Below are positions 16,678 to 25,237 of a stretch of DNA of 64,000 nt, piece after piece. A program made the position numbers and the translations under genes. Source of the DNA: JAQGMJ01 sp036498945 (GTDB lineage Bacteria; Pseudomonadota; Gammaproteobacteria; Burkholderiales; JAEUOS01); assembly GCA_036498945.1 (NCBI GenBank), contig DASYEQ010000012.1:11912-75911 (forward strand), given 5' to 3'. Below the pieces are notes generated by a model. The model ran no database searches. It had not been told where the DNA came from and worked only from the letters and a program-made list of their open reading frames with translations. The stretch's first letter is position 1. Each line of letters starts with the position of its first letter.

Positions 16678-16792
16678 GCCGGCCGCCGCGCCGGGGCACG
16701 CCACGGCGCGGCAAAAGCAACATCCGCGCAAAGAATTCTTCACGGCGTCTTGAATGCCGCCGCGGAGGCATCCATTTGGGCTACAATGACGT

Positions 16793-16813
16793 ATTGATAG
16801 TAGTTCTCATTTA
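16793..16813 (+). promoter_or_regulatory. Fur box upstream of feoAB
   Basis: ATTGATAGTAGTTCTCATTT resembles the Fur consensus (GATAATGATAATCATTATC type), with the strong TTCTCATTT half usual in betaproteobacteria. It covers a possible -35 (TTGATA) with TATACA 15 bases on, 84 bases before feoA. Iron-replete repression is expected. Confidence 0.7.
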
Positions 16814-16896
16814 AATATACAAACAGCCGCCGCCGGGGATTGCCCCTGCTTGCGCGGCCCCGCCCTGCTTTGACTACACTCGCCCCGCCCGCCACC

Positions 16897-17157
16897 ATGC
16901 GCCTGACCGAACTCGCGCCGGGCCAGGAGGCCCAGGTGGCGGTGGTGCACTCCACCGAGCATCTGGCGCACCGCCTGGCGGCGCTCGGCTTTCGCGTCGG
17001 CAAGTCCTTGTTGGTGATGCGCCAAGGCGCGCTTTCCGGCCCCCTGCACGTGCGCCTTGGCACTACCGACGTCATCCTGCGCCGCTCGGAAGCCGCGCAA
17101 ATCGAAGTGTTGCCGCTCGCCTTCACTGAAACGGCGGCCGACGCCCCCTCCGCATGA
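16897..17157 (+). CDS. feoA: ferrous iron transport protein FeoA
   Basis: An 86-residue cytosolic SH3-like protein. MRLTELAPGQEAQV, RLAALGFRVGKSLLV and LGTTDVILRRSEAAQIEV are the usual FeoA blocks. It partners FeoB and is needed for Fe(II) uptake, though its exact action is unsettled. The start is ATG at 16897. An upstream in-frame ATG would add an unlikely Pro-rich leader. It overlaps feoB by 4 bases (ATGA), so translation is coupled. It lies behind a Fur box. Confidence 0.9.
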   Translation: MRLTELAPGQEAQVAVVHSTEHLAHRLAALGFRVGKSLLVMRQGALSGPLHVRLGTTDVILRRSEAAQIEVLPLAFTETAADAPSA

Positions 17158-18941
17158 AAGGCATCGCCCTGATCGGCATGCCCAACACGGGCAAGTCGAC
17201 GCTCTTCAACCGCCTGACCGGCGCCTCCGCGCGCGTGGGCAACTGGCCCGGCATCACCGTCGACCTGATGACGGCGAAAATCCTGGTCGGCGCGCACATG
17301 GCCGAGATGGTCGATTTGCCCGGTATCTACGACCTGCGCGGTTATTCGGACGACGAGGCGGTGGTGCGCCAGTTCCTCGAAACCACGCCGACCGACCTGG
17401 TGCTCCTGATCGTCAACGCGGTGCAGATCGAGCGCCAGATTTCGCTCGCCCTGCAAGTGCGCGCCCTCGGCCTGCCGGCGATGCTGCTGCTCAACATGGC
17501 GGATGAGGCGCGCAAGTTCGGCATCACCGTCAATGCCGAGGCGTTGTCGGAAAAGCTTGGCATGCCGGTGGCGCTGATCTCCGCCAAATACGGCGAAGGC
17601 CAGCCGCAGGCGCTCAAGACCATCGGCCAGACCCTGGATGCGCACCCGCAGCCGGCCACCGCGAGGCTCGATGCGCTGCCCGAGCCGGCGCAAGTCGAAG
17701 AGGAAGCAGCGCAATTGCTGGCGGGCGCGGTATACATCCCGCCGCGCCTGCCCGAACACATCAGCGACAAGCTGGATCGCGTGGTGCTGCACCCCTGGGT
17801 CGGCCTGCCGCTGTTCTTCCTCTGCATGCTGCTGCTGTTCCAGGCGGTGTTCGCCATCGGCACGCCCTTGCAGGACGGCATGAGCTGGCTGTTCGACGAG
17901 GCCAAGGCGCTGATCGTGGTGCCGCTCACCAGCCCCTTGCCAACCTTCCTGCAGGGCTTCCTGGTGGACGGTATCTGGGCCGGGCTTTCCACCGTGGCCG
18001 CCTTCGTGCCGCTGATCGTGCTGTTCTTCCTGTTCATGGCGCTGGTGGAAGACAGCGGCTATCTCTCGCGCGCCGCCTTCCTGACGGACGCGCTGATGTC
18101 GCGCCTGGGCCTGGACGGGCGCAGCTTCGTGATGATCCTGATGGGCTTCGGCTGCAACGTGCCCGCCGTGATGGGTACGCGCGTGATGCGCTCGCGCCCG
18201 CACCGCCTGCTCTCCATGCTGGTGATCCCGCTGTCGCTGTGTTCGGCGCGCCTGCAGGTGTTCCTGTTCCTGATCGCGGCGATGTTTACGCCGAAGCACG
18301 CGCCCTGGGTGCTGTTTTCGCTCTACCTGATGAGCTTCGTCACCGCGATCCTGACGGCACTGATCTTCAAGCAGAAATACCACAGCACCGAGCCCTTCGT
18401 GATCGAGTTGCCGCCCTACCGCATGCCGACCCTGATGCAGATCTGGCTGCGCGGCTGGCAGGAGGTGCGCCATTTCCTGCACCGGGCCACCAGGATGATC
18501 GTCATCGGCGTGGTGTGCGTGTGGATCCTCACCCACGTGCCGTTCAATGCCACGCCCGCCGGGCCGGATACGCTCGCCGGCATGCTGGGCGGCGCGCTGC
18601 AGCCTCTCCTGGCGCCCATCGGCATCGACACCAAGCTGACGGTGGCGCTGATGTTCGGCTTCATCGCCAAGGAAATCGTCATCGGCGCCTTCGCCGTGAT
18701 CTACGGCATGCAGGGCGACACATTGGCCACGCACATGGCGACGCAAATGGACTGGACGCAGGCGGTGAGCTTCATGCTCTTCACCCTGATCTACACGCCT
18801 TGCGTCTCGACCATCGCGGCGATTCGCGCCGAATCCAAGAGCGACAAGTTCACCCTGCTGTCGGTGGCGTGGCCGCTGGCGCTGGCCTGGTGCGTGTCGT
18901 TCGTCTTCTACCAGTCGGCGCGCGCGCTGCTCGGCCACTGA
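17154..18941 (+). CDS. feoB: ferrous iron transporter FeoB (short form)
   Basis: A 595-residue inner-membrane Fe(II) transporter. The N-terminal G domain has GMPNTGKS (G1), DLPG (G3), NMAD as G4 in place of NKxD, and SAK (G5). The membrane part starts near residue 205 and includes GFGCNVPAVMGTR, with the conserved Cys and Gate motif. It is about 180 residues shorter than E. coli FeoB (773), as in many betaproteobacteria. No FeoC is seen. The start overlaps the feoA stop. A palindrome lies just beyond the stop. Confidence 0.92.
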   Translation: MKGIALIGMPNTGKSTLFNRLTGASARVGNWPGITVDLMTAKILVGAHMAEMVDLPGIYDLRGYSDDEAVVRQFLETTPTDLVLLIVNAVQIERQISLALQVRALGLPAMLLLNMADEARKFGITVNAEALSEKLGMPVALISAKYGEGQPQALKTIGQTLDAHPQPATARLDALPEPAQVEEEAAQLLAGAVYIPPRLPEHISDKLDRVVLHPWVGLPLFFLCMLLLFQAVFAIGTPLQDGMSWLFDEAKALIVVPLTSPLPTFLQGFLVDGIWAGLSTVAAFVPLIVLFFLFMALVEDSGYLSRAAFLTDALMSRLGLDGRSFVMILMGFGCNVPAVMGTRVMRSRPHRLLSMLVIPLSLCSARLQVFLFLIAAMFTPKHAPWVLFSLYLMSFVTAILTALIFKQKYHSTEPFVIELPPYRMPTLMQIWLRGWQEVRHFLHRATRMIVIGVVCVWILTHVPFNATPAGPDTLAGMLGGALQPLLAPIGIDTKLTVALMFGFIAKEIVIGAFAVIYGMQGDTLATHMATQMDWTQAVSFMLFTLIYTPCVSTIAAIRAESKSDKFTLLSVAWPLALAWCVSFVFYQSARALLGH

Positions 18942-18957
18942 ACCACCACACTGACGG

Positions 18958-18980
18958 GCGATTACCCGGCAGGTAATCGC
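18958..18980. promoter_or_regulatory. 23-base palindrome, likely operator of the following regulator
   Basis: GCGATTACC and GGTAATCGC form perfect 9-base arms around CGGCA. No T-tract follows, so this is not a terminator for feoB. It lies 33 bases upstream of the XRE/MmyB regulator start, which is where an autoregulatory operator would be expected. Confidence 0.6.
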
Positions 18981-19012
18981 TCCGCCGCGGGTGCCGCGTT
19001 ATAGTGCCGCGC

Positions 19013-19852
19013 ATGCACCGCTCCGCCACCACTGCTCCCGCGCTCGATTCCTTCGGCGATCTGCTGCGCTACTGGCGCGGCAAGCGCGGCTACTCGCAGC
19101 TGGAACTGGCGGGCGAAGCGGCGATTTCGCAACGCCACCTGAGTTTTCTCGAATCCGGCCGCTCCCAGCCCAGCCGCGAGATGGTGCTCAAGCTCGGGCG
19201 CGTGCTCGACATCCCGCTGCGCCAGCGCAACCTGATGCTTGGCGCCGCCGGCTTTGCCGCCGCCTACGGCGAGCGCAATCTCTCCGATCCCGAGCTGCGC
19301 GAGGTCAAGCAGGCGCTCGACTTCATGCTGGCGCAGGCCGAGCCCTTTCCCGCCATGGTGGTGGACCGCCTGTGGAATCGCGTGATGGCCAACGGCGCCG
19401 CCGCGGTGATGATGCAATGGCTCAGCGGCGCCCCGGCGCAGCGCCACCAAGCCCCGGAAGGCGGCGAGGTCAACGTCATCGAACTGATGCTCGACCCGCA
19501 AGGGCTGCGCCCGTATATCGCCAACTGGCGCGAAGTCGCCGGCGACGTGATCCACTGGATCCACCGCGAGGCCCTGGCCGAAGGCCCCGCCGGGCCGGCG
19601 CACGAACTGCTGCAGCGCCTGCTGGCGATCGACGGCATTCCGCCCGACTGGCGCACGCCCAACCTGGAAGCACGCACCCTGCCCTTCCTGCCGCTGGTGC
19701 TCAGGCGCGACGGCGTCGAGCTGCGCCTGTTCACCGCCATCACCACCCTGGGCACGCCGCACGACGTCACCCTGCACGAGCTGCGCATGGAAAGTTTTTT
19801 CCCGGCGGATGAGGCAACCGCCGCGTGGTTTCGCGCCAGGCGCAAGGGCTGA
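19013..19852 (+). CDS. XRE-family regulator with MmyB-like ligand-binding domain
   Basis: A 279-residue regulator. Residues about 12-70 are a helix-turn-helix (LLRYWRGKRGYSQLELAGEAAISQ.. SFLESGRSQPSREMV). Residues about 100-265 match the MmyB-like PAS-fold domain that binds fatty-acid or other small ligands in this family. Such regulators usually control an adjacent oxidoreductase, but here only feoB and a Bug gene flank it, so the target is open. ATG at 19013 is preferred over an in-frame GTG at 19004. A perfect 9+9 palindrome lies just upstream and a two-way terminator follows. Confidence 0.85.
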   Translation: MHRSATTAPALDSFGDLLRYWRGKRGYSQLELAGEAAISQRHLSFLESGRSQPSREMVLKLGRVLDIPLRQRNLMLGAAGFAAAYGERNLSDPELREVKQALDFMLAQAEPFPAMVVDRLWNRVMANGAAAVMMQWLSGAPAQRHQAPEGGEVNVIELMLDPQGLRPYIANWREVAGDVIHWIHREALAEGPAGPAHELLQRLLAIDGIPPDWRTPNLEARTLPFLPLVLRRDGVELRLFTAITTLGTPHDVTLHELRMESFFPADEATAAWFRARRKG

Positions 19853-19863
19853 GTCGAAAAGCA

Positions 19864-19889
19864 AAAAGCCGGGGCATGCCCCGGCTTTT
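19864..19889. terminator. bidirectional intrinsic terminator
   Basis: AAAAGCCGGGGC and GCCCCGGCTTTT pair perfectly around AT. It serves both the converging regulator gene (+) and the Bug gene (-). Confidence 0.92.
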
Positions 19890-19907
19890 ACACGATGCGT
19901 GAACCGA

Positions 19908-20897
19908 TTATTCCGGCTCGACGCCCGCCGCTTTCAGGATCTTGCCCATCTCCGGCGCTTCCGCCCTGGCGCGCGCGATCACGTCTTCCGGCTTGGAGCT
20001 CGCCACCACAATACCCAGGCTGACGTAGCGGTCCTGCACCTCCTTGCTCTGCAAGGTCTTGATCAGGGTGTCGTGCAGCTTGGTGATGATGGGCTTGGGC
20101 GTACCCTTGGGTGCCAGTACCGCCCACCAGCCCTGTGGCATCGGCTTGGTAACACCGGCTTCGACGAAGGTCGGCACGTCCGGCAGGATCGGCGAGCGCT
20201 TCTCGGTAGTCACCGCCAGCGGCCGCAGGTTGCCGCTCTTGATCTGCGGCACCGCCGGGACCATGTCGGAAAACACGATGTCCACCTGGCCGGCGACCAG
20301 GTCGGTCACCGCCTGGATGGTGCCCTTGTACGGCACGTGCACGATGTTGACGCCGGTGATCGACTTGAACACCTCGCCCAGCACGTGCGCCGGGGTACCG
20401 CGCCCGCCGGAACCGAAGTTCAGCGTGCCCGGCTTGGCCTTCGCCAGAGCGATCAGCTCATTGAGCGACCTGGCCGGCACCTTGGGATTGACCACCACCA
20501 CGCTGCCGGCGGTGGCCACCAGCGAAATCGCCGCGTAATCGTTGAACGGGTCGTAACCCAGGCGCTTGTAGAGAAACTGGTTGGTGTTGAGCGCCGGGTT
20601 GGCGGTGAGCACCACGGTGTAGCCGTCCGGCGCCGACTTGGCCGCCAGCTCCTGGCCGATGTTGCCGCCGGCGCCCGGGTGGTTTTCCACCGGCATCGAC
20701 ACATTCAGCAACTCACCCATCTTTTGCGCCAGCACGCGCGCCAGCACGTCGGTGGTGCCGCCGGGCGGGTAAGGTGCGATGAACTTGATCGACTTGCTCG
20801 GGTAGGTCTGCGCCTGCGCGGGCGTGCTGCCCAGCGCCAAGGCCGCGCAAGCAGCCGCAAGCATGCCAAGAGGGCGGAAAAAAGCCATTTGTCTCAT
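19908..20897 (-). CDS. Bug-family tripartite tricarboxylate transporter substrate-binding protein
   Basis: A 329-residue periplasmic protein with a Sec signal peptide (about 1-29, ending AQA). The Bug fold is clear: YPSKSIKFIAPYPPGGTTDVLAR, PGAGGNIGQELAAKSAPDGYT and the FSDMVPAVPQIKSGNLRPLAVT block. Such proteins bind carboxylates or small aromatics and are very numerous in betaproteobacteria, often without their membrane subunits (TctA, TctB), as here. The ligand cannot be read. It ends at the shared terminator. Confidence 0.88.
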   Translation of the reverse strand: MRQMAFFRPLGMLAAACAALALGSTPAQAQTYPSKSIKFIAPYPPGGTTDVLARVLAQKMGELLNVSMPVENHPGAGGNIGQELAAKSAPDGYTVVLTANPALNTNQFLYKRLGYDPFNDYAAISLVATAGSVVVVNPKVPARSLNELIALAKAKPGTLNFGSGGRGTPAHVLGEVFKSITGVNIVHVPYKGTIQAVTDLVAGQVDIVFSDMVPAVPQIKSGNLRPLAVTTEKRSPILPDVPTFVEAGVTKPMPQGWWAVLAPKGTPKPIITKLHDTLIKTLQSKEVQDRYVSLGIVVASSKPEDVIARARAEAPEMGKILKAAGVEPE

Positions 20898-21049
20898 CCC
20901 CGGGTGGTTGTTTTAAGGGCTCGCGAAGCTTACCCGAAATCCCCGGAAAAACAGCCACTTTGCGCTGATGGGCGGCATCAGCCCGCGCAGCCCTGCAGGC
21001 TGGCGGCGGTTGCAATGCCCCGCATGCGCGGCCGTCGCAGCCGCGCGCT

Positions 21050-21550
21050 TCAGGCCTTTTGCGGCGTGAAGCCCATCGCCACGCCGTTCATGCAATAGCG
21101 CAGCCCGGTAGGCTTGGGGCCATCGTCGAACACGTGGCCGAGATGGCCGCCGCAATGAGAGCAATGCACCGCATCACGCACCATGCCGAAGGTGGTGTCG
21201 CGCGCGGTCGCCACCGCTTTTTCCAGCGGCGCCCAGAAGCTCGGCCAGCCGGTGTGGCTTTCGAATTTGGTGCTGGAGGAATACAGCGGCTGCTTGCAGC
21301 CCTGGCAATAGAAGGTGCCGGCGCGATGCTCGTCGTTCAGCGGGCTGCTGTAGGGCCGCTCGGTGTCGGATTCGCGCAGCACCTTGTATTGCACCGGCGT
21401 CAGCAGCTTCTTCCATTCGGCCTCGGTGTGGGCCACCGGGAAGGTTTCGCCGGCCTGCGCTTCCGGCAGACCGGGCCGGCCGGCGCCGCGCAACATCAGG
21501 TAAGCCGCGGCGGCCGCGCCGCCGCCAATGATGAAATCCCTGCGTTTCAT
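21050..21550 (-). CDS. msrB: exported peptide-methionine (R)-S-oxide reductase MsrB
   Basis: A 166-residue MsrB with an N-terminal twin-arginine-like signal (MKRRDFIIGGGAAAAAYL), placing it in the periplasm. The body has two zinc CxxC pairs (CQGC, CSHC), FESHTGWPSFW, GGHLGHVFDDGP and RYCMNGVAM, with the catalytic Cys in place of the usual RYCINS. It repairs methionine-R-sulfoxide in proteins. The electron donor for an exported MsrB is not clear from neighbours. It probably forms its own unit between a Bug gene and a DUF1648 gene on the same strand. Confidence 0.9.
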   Translation of the reverse strand: MKRRDFIIGGGAAAAAYLMLRGAGRPGLPEAQAGETFPVAHTEAEWKKLLTPVQYKVLRESDTERPYSSPLNDEHRAGTFYCQGCKQPLYSSSTKFESHTGWPSFWAPLEKAVATARDTTFGMVRDAVHCSHCGGHLGHVFDDGPKPTGLRYCMNGVAMGFTPQKA

Positions 21551-21682
21551 GTCGATCTCTCCGCGAATTTCCGATACGGCGACAAGCCCTCGGCTTGCCG
21601 CTTTGCTTATCGCCTACCGCATACATTCATAGATAACGCAAACTGCGGGCAGGTGGATTCAGTCCATGATACGTAGTTTTAC

Positions 21683-22198
21683 TCAGATGGCGGGCGGCCG
21701 GCGAAAGCGCAGCATCAGGGTCACCGCCCAGGCCGCCATGCCGGCGAAGAACCCCCCCAGCACCCAGAGGAAGGTGCTTCCTGCGAGATGCTGCCCGGCC
21801 GCGGCGGCGGCGTTGGCGGATGCGACCAGTGCATGCACCCCGCACATCAGGAGCAGCAACAGGCAGCCGAGCCAGAAGCCGTGCGCCCCCAGGTACAGCA
21901 TGCTTTGCGCGCGCCGTTCCGGCGCCAGCCAGTAATCCTTGTTGGGAAGATTGATCAGCGCGGCCGGCAACAGGTTCGGCAACACGGCGACGCACAAGGC
22001 CGCCGCCAGCGGCACGCCGAGGCCGAACACCAGCAGGAAATGGCGGTATTCCTCGCGAGTGGAAAAACCGTTTGGGCTTCCATCCGCGGCGAAGTGCACC
22101 GCGATGCGGTCCGGCAGCACGCCGGTGCCAAAAAAGAAATACGCGGCGGATGCGGCCATCAGCGTGACAAAAGCCAGTATCGGTAACCAGAGCTTCAT
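21683..22198 (-). CDS. DUF1648 membrane protein
   Basis: A 171-residue membrane protein with about four helices (about 1-20, 53-75, 98-120, 135-160). VLPDRIAVHFAADGSPNGFSTREE is the DUF1648 signature, also found at the start of SdpI-type immunity proteins. The SdpI half is missing. Function is unknown. ATG at 22198 follows AAGGGGAC. The longer frame has no ribosome-binding site. Confidence 0.75.
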   Translation of the reverse strand: MKLWLPILAFVTLMAASAAYFFFGTGVLPDRIAVHFAADGSPNGFSTREEYRHFLLVFGLGVPLAAALCVAVLPNLLPAALINLPNKDYWLAPERRAQSMLYLGAHGFWLGCLLLLLMCGVHALVASANAAAAAGQHLAGSTFLWVLGGFFAGMAAWAVTLMLRFRRPPAI

Positions 22199-22302
22199 CA
22201 CAGTCCCCTTCAGGTACCTGACCGCTAGCATACGCCGCCGCGCCGGCACGTGCAGGCGATGCCGCCCGGCGGCGGACGCGCGCCGCCGGAAGGCGGCCCC
22301 AG

Positions 22303-23175
22303 TCAATGCCGGATGATCACCAGGATGCCGAGCAGCGTCAGCCCCACGCCCACCGCCGTGCGTGCGCTGATGCGCTCATCGCGGATGAACAGCCACGACA
22401 ACAGCAGCGTGAACAGGGGCGAGGTGGTGACAATCGGCGAGACCACGCCGACCTGGCCGCTGCCCAGCGCCGTGTACATGAGGAACAGCCCCAGGCCGTT
22501 GCACGCACCCACGCCCATGAACCAGGGGTAGGCGCGGCGGTCGAAGCGCCCGGCGCGGCGCACCGCGCCGCGGGTGGCGATCAACACCACGATGGCGGAG
22601 ATGGTGTAGCCGATCAGGCTGGCCGCATACGGGTTGTGCCACCAGGCGATGCCGAACTTGGTGAGCGTCTGCGCCAGCCCGCGCACCGCTGCCGACCCGA
22701 GCGGAAATGCCAGTTCCCAGTTGGCCCAGCGCCGCGGCACCTGCGCATGCCCGGCGCGCGCGCCGCCGGAGAACGCCACCACGCCCGCCAGGATCGCCGC
22801 CGTGCCGAGGGCGATCCGCCAGTTCGGCTCTTCTCCCAGGAACAGGATGGCGGTGAAGATCGCGAACACCGCCGCGGTGGAGGAAAGCGAGCCCGCTACG
22901 GTCGGTCCCATGCGGCGGATCGATTCGAACAAAAACAGCGTGGTAGCGGTGGGAAAGAACAGCCCCACCACCAGGAACAGCCCCGCCGCGCGCGCGCTGG
23001 CGCCGGACGTATCGAGCAGGAAGGGCGCCGCCACCCAGAACATCAGGCAGGAAAACGGGATGCTGATGGAAGCGCCAACCTGTCCGTTGACATAGCGCAG
23101 GCCGAAGCGCGCCACCACCACGCCTGCGCCGAACAAACAGGCAGAAAGCGCGGCCAATACCACCGAAGCATGCAT
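22303..23175 (-). CDS. EamA-family (DMT) transporter
   Basis: A 290-residue inner-membrane protein with ten predicted helices in two EamA repeats (about 1-135 and 150-290). The second repeat has GLGLFLMYTALGSGQVGVVSPIVTTSPLFTLLLSWLFIRDE, typical of the drug/metabolite exporters. The substrate is unknown. It lies 104 bases before the DUF1648 gene on the same strand and is divergent from the TPR-glycosyltransferase gene. Confidence 0.85.
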   Translation of the reverse strand: MHASVVLAALSACLFGAGVVVARFGLRYVNGQVGASISIPFSCLMFWVAAPFLLDTSGASARAAGLFLVVGLFFPTATTLFLFESIRRMGPTVAGSLSSTAAVFAIFTAILFLGEEPNWRIALGTAAILAGVVAFSGGARAGHAQVPRRWANWELAFPLGSAAVRGLAQTLTKFGIAWWHNPYAASLIGYTISAIVVLIATRGAVRRAGRFDRRAYPWFMGVGACNGLGLFLMYTALGSGQVGVVSPIVTTSPLFTLLLSWLFIRDERISARTAVGVGLTLLGILVIIRH

Positions 23176-23335
23176 GCGTGAGTTTTCTTTTTACCGGCCC
23201 GGCGCTTGCGCGGGCCGCCGCGCCGTGATCACGGGCGCATGGATCATCTGCGCTAGAATCCTAGCATGGGCGCGCGGTGTTAAGGCCCGGCAGCATGCCT
23301 GAGACACACACCAACACTCCCCTCGCTCACCGCTC

Positions 23336-24760
23336 ATGCTTCGTACGCTGTTCAAGTCGCTGAAGACGCCGGAAGCGGCGGACGCGGTGCAATCTCCATC
23401 GCCGCCACCCGCGGCGGCCGGCCATGCCGGCAACAGCGACCCTTTTACCCTGCAATCGAGGATCACGACAAAGATCACGCAGGCGGCTTCCGACACCCTA
23501 CAGACCGCGCTTATGCAGGGCACGCAAGCCGCGCTGGCCGCGGGCATGCGCGCACGCCTAGCGGACGCGCCGCAGGATCTTGAGGCCCTGATCACCCTAG
23601 GCGGCCTGCTGATGCACGAAGACCCGGTCGCCGCTGCAGGGCTTTACGCGCGCGCCGTGGCGCTGCAACCAGTTGCCGCCGAGCTTCTTTACCTCCTCAG
23701 CCAGAGCCTGCAACGTCAGTTGCGCATCGACGAAGCGATAGCGGCGATGCAACTGGTGGTAGCCGCTGAGCCGGGCATCGCCGGCTATCGCTTCGCGCTG
23801 TCGATGCAGCTGTTCCTGGCGGGCCGGTACCGCGAAGGTTTTTTGCATTTCCGTGCGCGCAATGACGCGCAGCACCTGCGGCACAAGCATCCCTGGCTGG
23901 ACGCCTTACCGGCCTGGGGCGGCGAGCCGCTGACCGGCCGGCGCATTTTGATATGGACCGACTGGGGTGGCCTGGGCGATGAAATCGTGTTCGCGCGTTA
24001 CATCGCCGAAGTGCATCGGCGCTATCGGCCGGCAGCCCTATATGTGAGCTGCACAACGTCAATGCGCCGCCTGATGGCGAGTATCGAGGGCGTGACCGAG
24101 GCTTTCGACGCCGGCGGCGTATACCCGGTCGATTGCCACGCCGCATTGCTTGATTTGCCTTGCATTTTCGGTACCGACCTGGACAGCATACCCACGCCGG
24201 TGCCCTACCTGCATCCCGACGCGGCGGACGTGGCGCGCTGGAAAGAGCACTTGCCACCGTCGCCGGGGCTAAAGATAGGCCTGTGCTGGAGTTCCGGTTT
24301 CTGGGGCGGCGGCACGCAAGTAGTCAACACGCGACTGAACAAATCGGTGCCGCTGCAACATCTGGCGCCGCTATGCAACATCGACGGCGTTACGCTCGTC
24401 AGCCTGCAAAAAGGCGGAGGGCTGACGGAGTTGACGGCGCTGGGCCTGCCGCTGCTCGATTTCGACGCTGACCTCAATGACATGGCCGATACTGCGGCCC
24501 TGGCTGCCAACCTCGATCTCATCATTGCGGTCGACACTTCTGTGGGGCATCTGGCGGGCGCGCTGAATCGTCCGACTCTCCTGCTGCTGCCCTACAGCAG
24601 CGGAAGTTTTTACCTGCTCGATACCGATCGCACGCCCTGGTATCCCGGTATGCGCACGCTGCGCCAGCCCCGCCCCGGCGACTGGGAAACCCCGGCGGCG
24701 CGCGCCGTGGCGCTGGTACGCGGCTTCGCCGCGCGCGGCGCGGTCGACGTGTTCGCCTAG
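23336..24760 (+). CDS. TPR protein with glycosyltransferase-9-like C-terminal domain
   Basis: A 474-residue soluble protein. Residues about 75-175 form tetratricopeptide-like helical pairs (AAGLYARAVALQPVAAELLY, IDEAIAAMQLVVAAEPG). From about 195 a glycosyltransferase-B/heptosyltransferase-like half follows: GRRILIWTDWGGLGDEIVFARY, LKIGLCWSSG and IIAVDTSVGHLAGALNRPT. This TPR-GT arrangement is common in proteins that glycosylate flagellin or other surface proteins. None are in the window, so the acceptor is unknown. Followed after 3 bases by the HAD gene. Confidence 0.75.
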   Translation: MLRTLFKSLKTPEAADAVQSPSPPPAAAGHAGNSDPFTLQSRITTKITQAASDTLQTALMQGTQAALAAGMRARLADAPQDLEALITLGGLLMHEDPVAAAGLYARAVALQPVAAELLYLLSQSLQRQLRIDEAIAAMQLVVAAEPGIAGYRFALSMQLFLAGRYREGFLHFRARNDAQHLRHKHPWLDALPAWGGEPLTGRRILIWTDWGGLGDEIVFARYIAEVHRRYRPAALYVSCTTSMRRLMASIEGVTEAFDAGGVYPVDCHAALLDLPCIFGTDLDSIPTPVPYLHPDAADVARWKEHLPPSPGLKIGLCWSSGFWGGGTQVVNTRLNKSVPLQHLAPLCNIDGVTLVSLQKGGGLTELTALGLPLLDFDADLNDMADTAALAANLDLIIAVDTSVGHLAGALNRPTLLLLPYSSGSFYLLDTDRTPWYPGMRTLRQPRPGDWETPAARAVALVRGFAARGAVDVFA

Positions 24761-24763
24761 GGC

Positions 24764-25237
24764 ATGCCTGAATATCCGCTCATTTTGTTCCTCGATTTCG
24801 ACGGTGTATTGCATCCGGTCGGCGGGGCTGAGCCGCGCCGGCGCATGGAAAAGCTGCCGCTGCTCGAAACCCTGTTGCGCGAGCCGGCCTGCGCGGATGT
24901 CGGCGTGGTGATCTCCTCGACCTGGCGCGTGCTCTACAACACCGCGCAACTGCGCAGCGGCTTTTCGCCCGACGTGCGCGAGCACATCGTCGATTGCACC
25001 CCGGAACTGGAAGAGCACCACACGCCGTTTCGCCGCCACGAGGAAATCGCCGCCTGGCTTGATGCGCACCCGCAGGTGCGCGGCTGGGTGGCGCTGGACG
25101 ACGACGTGCGCGGCTTTCCGCCACAGGTTTATTCGCACGCAGTGTTCACCCAGTCGGCGGCCGGCCTGACGCCGCGGGACGTCGACCTGCTGCGCGTACG
25201 CCTGGGCGAGGCGCGCGCCGGATCGCAAGGCCGATGA
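24764..25237 (+). CDS. HAD-like domain protein (Swiss-army-knife RNA-repair HAD type)
   Basis: A 157-residue single-domain HAD protein. LFLDFDGVLHPVGG carries the nucleophile Asp and the second Asp, VVISSTWR carries motif II and WVALDDDVRGF the C-terminal acidic motif. This short cap-less form resembles the HAD domain described in RNA-repair fusions, and phosphatase activity is plausible. It starts 3 bases after the TPR-GT stop and overlaps the EamA gene by 4 bases, so all three are likely co-translated. Confidence 0.7.
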   Translation: MPEYPLILFLDFDGVLHPVGGAEPRRRMEKLPLLETLLREPACADVGVVISSTWRVLYNTAQLRSGFSPDVREHIVDCTPELEEHHTPFRRHEEIAAWLDAHPQVRGWVALDDDVRGFPPQVYSHAVFTQSAAGLTPRDVDLLRVRLGEARAGSQGR

